DNA of 7,848 bases from Rhodospirillales bacterium (lineage in GTDB: Bacteria > Pseudomonadota > Alphaproteobacteria > UBA9219), in contig JAATFY010000126.1 of the NCBI GenBank assembly GCA_015654915.1, positions 1 to 7,848 of the forward strand. Reading direction: 5' to 3'. Each line of letters begins with the position of its first letter. Position 1 is the first letter of the stretch. The position numbers and the translations under genes were made by a program. Below are positions 6,263 to 7,848 of the stretch, in pieces. The notes under the pieces are model-generated. The model did no database searches. It had not been told where the DNA came from and saw only the letters and a program-made list of their open reading frames with translations.

Positions 6263-7207
6263 ATGTCAAATCTGGCTTTCAAACTATCCGATACTGTTTC
6301 CGGCCTTAAGGGCGGCGTTTTCGCGCTCGGCAATTTCGACGGCGTTCATCGCGGTCATCAGGCTGTCATTAAAACGGCGGTCGAAAAAGCCAACGGCATG
6401 GGGGTTCCCGCGCGCGTCATAACGCTGGAGCCGCACCCGCGCTCTGTTTTTAAACCGGACATGCTGCCGTTCCGCCTGACCCCGGGCCCCGCCAAAGTGC
6501 GCCTGATGTGCGCGCTGGGTATCGAGGACGTTATTGTATTGCCCTTCACCAAGGAATTTTCGCTGCTTCCGGCACAGAATTTCGTGCGCGATATTCTGAT
6601 GGAGGAATACGGCGCGCAGCACATCGTCGCCGGTTTCGATTTCGTCTTCGGGCACGAGCGCAGCGGCACGATGCAGACCTTGCGCAACTGGCTGGGTCCG
6701 CACGGCGTCGGCGTGACGGAAGTGACGCCGTTCCGCGACGAGCAGGGTGAGGTGATGTCGTCTTCCCGCACGCGCGAAGCTTTGCAGGCGGGTGATTTGC
6801 GCACCGCCGAACATATTCTCGGCCGCCCGTGGTCGATTGCCGGTGTCGTCGAACACGGCGCGCAAATCGGGCGCGGGTTGAGCGTGCCGACTGCCAATAT
6901 CGCGCTCGGCGAATATCTGCGTCCCAAATTCGGCGTCTATGCCGTCAATGCAGGTCCTGTCGGCGGCCCCCTGAAACATCAGGCCGTCGCCAATATCGGT
7001 GTGCGGCCCACGGTCGACGGCAAGACCGAGATGCTGGAATTCCACATGTTCGATTTCGAGGGCGATATATACGGGCAGGAATGGGAAGTTGAACTGATCG
7101 ATTTCATCCGTCCGGAACGGGCTTTTCCCGACACCGACGCGCTGCGCCAGCAGATCATGCAGGATATAGAAACGGCCAAATTGCGGCTGACCTCTCCGGC
7201 ACGCTAA
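6263..7207 (+). CDS. ribF: Bifunctional riboflavin kinase / FAD synthetase (RibF)
   Basis: Makes FMN from riboflavin and then FAD from FMN, using ATP, in the cytoplasm. With the ATG at 6263 it is 314 aa, the normal size. N-terminal FMN adenylyltransferase domain: GNFDGVHRGH (23-32), a nucleotidyltransferase HxGH-like motif; EPHPR (56-60); AGFDFVFGHERSG (123-135); and SSSRTREAL (167-175), equivalent to the ISSTxIR segment. C-terminal flavokinase domain: GRGLSVPTANI (203-213) with the PTAN motif, FGVYAV (223-228), ANIGVRPT (243-250), and LEFHMFDFEGDIYG (258-271) with the likely catalytic Glu259. The frame stays open upstream to a TTG at 6194, adding 23 residues. I prefer 6263 because it fits the family N-terminus, has GGAA (6249-6252) ten bases upstream and follows a candidate promoter. 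ileS follows after 43 bases, the conserved ribF-ileS order. Confidence 0.96.
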   Translation: MSNLAFKLSDTVSGLKGGVFALGNFDGVHRGHQAVIKTAVEKANGMGVPARVITLEPHPRSVFKPDMLPFRLTPGPAKVRLMCALGIEDVIVLPFTKEFSLLPAQNFVRDILMEEYGAQHIVAGFDFVFGHERSGTMQTLRNWLGPHGVGVTEVTPFRDEQGEVMSSSRTREALQAGDLRTAEHILGRPWSIAGVVEHGAQIGRGLSVPTANIALGEYLRPKFGVYAVNAGPVGGPLKHQAVANIGVRPTVDGKTEMLEFHMFDFEGDIYGQEWEVELIDFIRPERAFPDTDALRQQIMQDIETAKLRLTSPAR

Positions 7208-7250
7208 AACGCCGCTTGTCCGGCGCTGTGCGGGCCAGTATCTTGCCTTC

Positions 7251-7848
7251 ATGAGCGAACCGACAAAAACCGACCCGCTGCGCCCGCGCGATACAGCCGT
7301 CCAACCCAACGGTGAGGCAGGCGACAGCGCGGCGAGTTACCGCGATACGGTGTTTCTCCCGAAAACCGATTTTCCGATGCGCGGCAGCCTGCCGCAAAAG
7401 GAGCCGGAGTTTCTGGCGCGCTGGAAGGCGATGGATCTTTATGGCCGGTTGCGGGCGCAGGCCAAGGGCCGCGAGAAATTCATTCTTCACGACGGGCCGC
7501 CTTACGCCAACGGTAATATCCATATCGGCCATGCGCTCAATAAAATCCTGAAGGACGTCGTCGTCCGCAGTTACCAGATGCTGGGTTTCGACGCGCCCTA
7601 TGTGCCGGGCTGAGACTGCCATGGCCTGCCGATCGAATGGAAGATCGAAGAGCAATATCGCGAACAGAAAAAGAATAAGGACGAAGTTGATCGGCTTCAG
7701 TTCCGCGCCGAATGCCGCGCCTTTGCCGAACATTGGAAGAATGTGCAGACCGACGAATTTCAACGCCTCGGTATTCAAGGCGACTGGAAACATCCCTACA
7801 CAACCATGACGCATCGCGCCGAAGCGCAGATTGTGCGCGAGATCCATA
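7251..7848 (+). CDS. ileS: Isoleucyl-tRNA synthetase, 5' part, with an in-frame TGA (cut by window edge)
   Basis: Class I synthetase that charges tRNA-Ile. The first 120 residues include YRDTVFLPKTDFPMRG (30-45) and GPPYANGNIHIGHALNK (82-98) with the HIGH motif at 91-94. Codon 121 (7611-7613) is TGA, where the signature PGWDCHGLPIE has Trp. Reading continues in the same frame as DCHGLPIEWKIEEQY and then about 60 more family-like residues (including GDWKHPYTTM) up to the window edge. So this is one gene interrupted by a stop, not a frameshift. Other Trp codons in this gene are TGG. If the stop is real, the product would be a useless 120-aa fragment of an essential enzyme, so a base error, a strain mutation with another ileS copy, or read-through must explain it. 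No clear Shine-Dalgarno; probably co-transcribed with ribF. Confidence 0.93.
7611..7613 (+). other. ileS: In-frame TGA at the conserved Trp of the IleS GWDCHG signature
   Basis: The codon lies between ...YVPG and DCHGLPIE, where IleS proteins have Trp (TGG). A single G-to-A change explains it. The flanking reading frame is undisturbed on both sides. Confidence 0.9.

Noticed and set aside
7211..7226. Short hairpin (CGCCG / CGGCG) between ribF and ileS as a terminator
   Set aside because: Five-base stem, no T-run after it; ribF and ileS are usually co-transcribed.
6284..7309. Minus-strand open frame of 341 codons opposite ribF
   Set aside because: The plus strand encodes RibF with all motifs; the antisense frame shows no recognisable family.
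7600..7809. Programmed frameshift or separate small gene after the ileS stop
   Set aside because: The conserved IleS sequence continues in the original frame immediately after TGA, so no frame change is needed.
7155..7847. Minus-strand open frame opposite ileS, considered because ileS has a stop
   Set aside because: The ileS frame has HIGH and DCHGLPIE signatures on both sides of the stop, whereas the opposite frame resembles nothing known to me.
7251..7848. TGA-to-Trp genetic code in this organism
   Set aside because: Only one such site is seen, Trp is otherwise TGG, and reading TGA as Trp would give the transpeptidase an implausible 17-residue tail antisense to the hydrolase gene. Not excluded, but not supported by this window.

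Overview
This 7.8 kb window looks like chromosomal DNA from a moderately GC-rich alphaproteobacterium. The evidence is the style of the HisS, PyrC, RibF and L,D-transpeptidase proteins and the ribF-ileS gene order. The order or family cannot be fixed from sequence reading alone; a Rhodospirillales- or Micavibrio-like lineage is only a guess. No RNA genes, CRISPR arrays, insertion sequences or phage genes are visible, and no stretch over 300 bases lacks a gene.

Layout, left to right. (1) The 5' part of hisS (histidyl-tRNA synthetase) on the minus strand runs off the left edge. (2) A divergent, plus-strand cluster follows: pyrC (class II dihydroorotase) and then two tandem paralogous ATPases of the PilT/DotB/GspE secretion superfamily. 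These three are closely spaced and probably co-transcribed. (3) Converging on that cluster, with one base between stop codons, is a minus-strand phosphoribosyltransferase-like gene resembling orotate phosphoribosyltransferase. (4) Divergent from it is a plus-strand cytoplasmic-looking YkuD-type L,D-transpeptidase homologue. (5) A minus-strand alpha/beta hydrolase (lysophospholipase / S33 type) faces it tail to tail. (6) ribF (FAD synthetase) and ileS (isoleucyl-tRNA synthetase) lie on the plus strand; ileS leaves the right edge.

Most of the window is housekeeping: aminoacylation, pyrimidine synthesis and flavin cofactor synthesis. The unusual elements are the pair of secretion/pilus-type ATPases placed directly behind pyrC with no other secretion gene in view, and the divergent OPRT-like protein a few kilobases from pyrC. 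There are also two apparent in-frame stop codons: a TGA at the invariant Trp of the IleS GWDCHG signature, and a TAG eleven codons before the natural end of the hydrolase. Apart from these stops the genes look intact. I see no clear evidence for a wholly new multi-gene system; the ATPase pair is the best candidate for something under-described.
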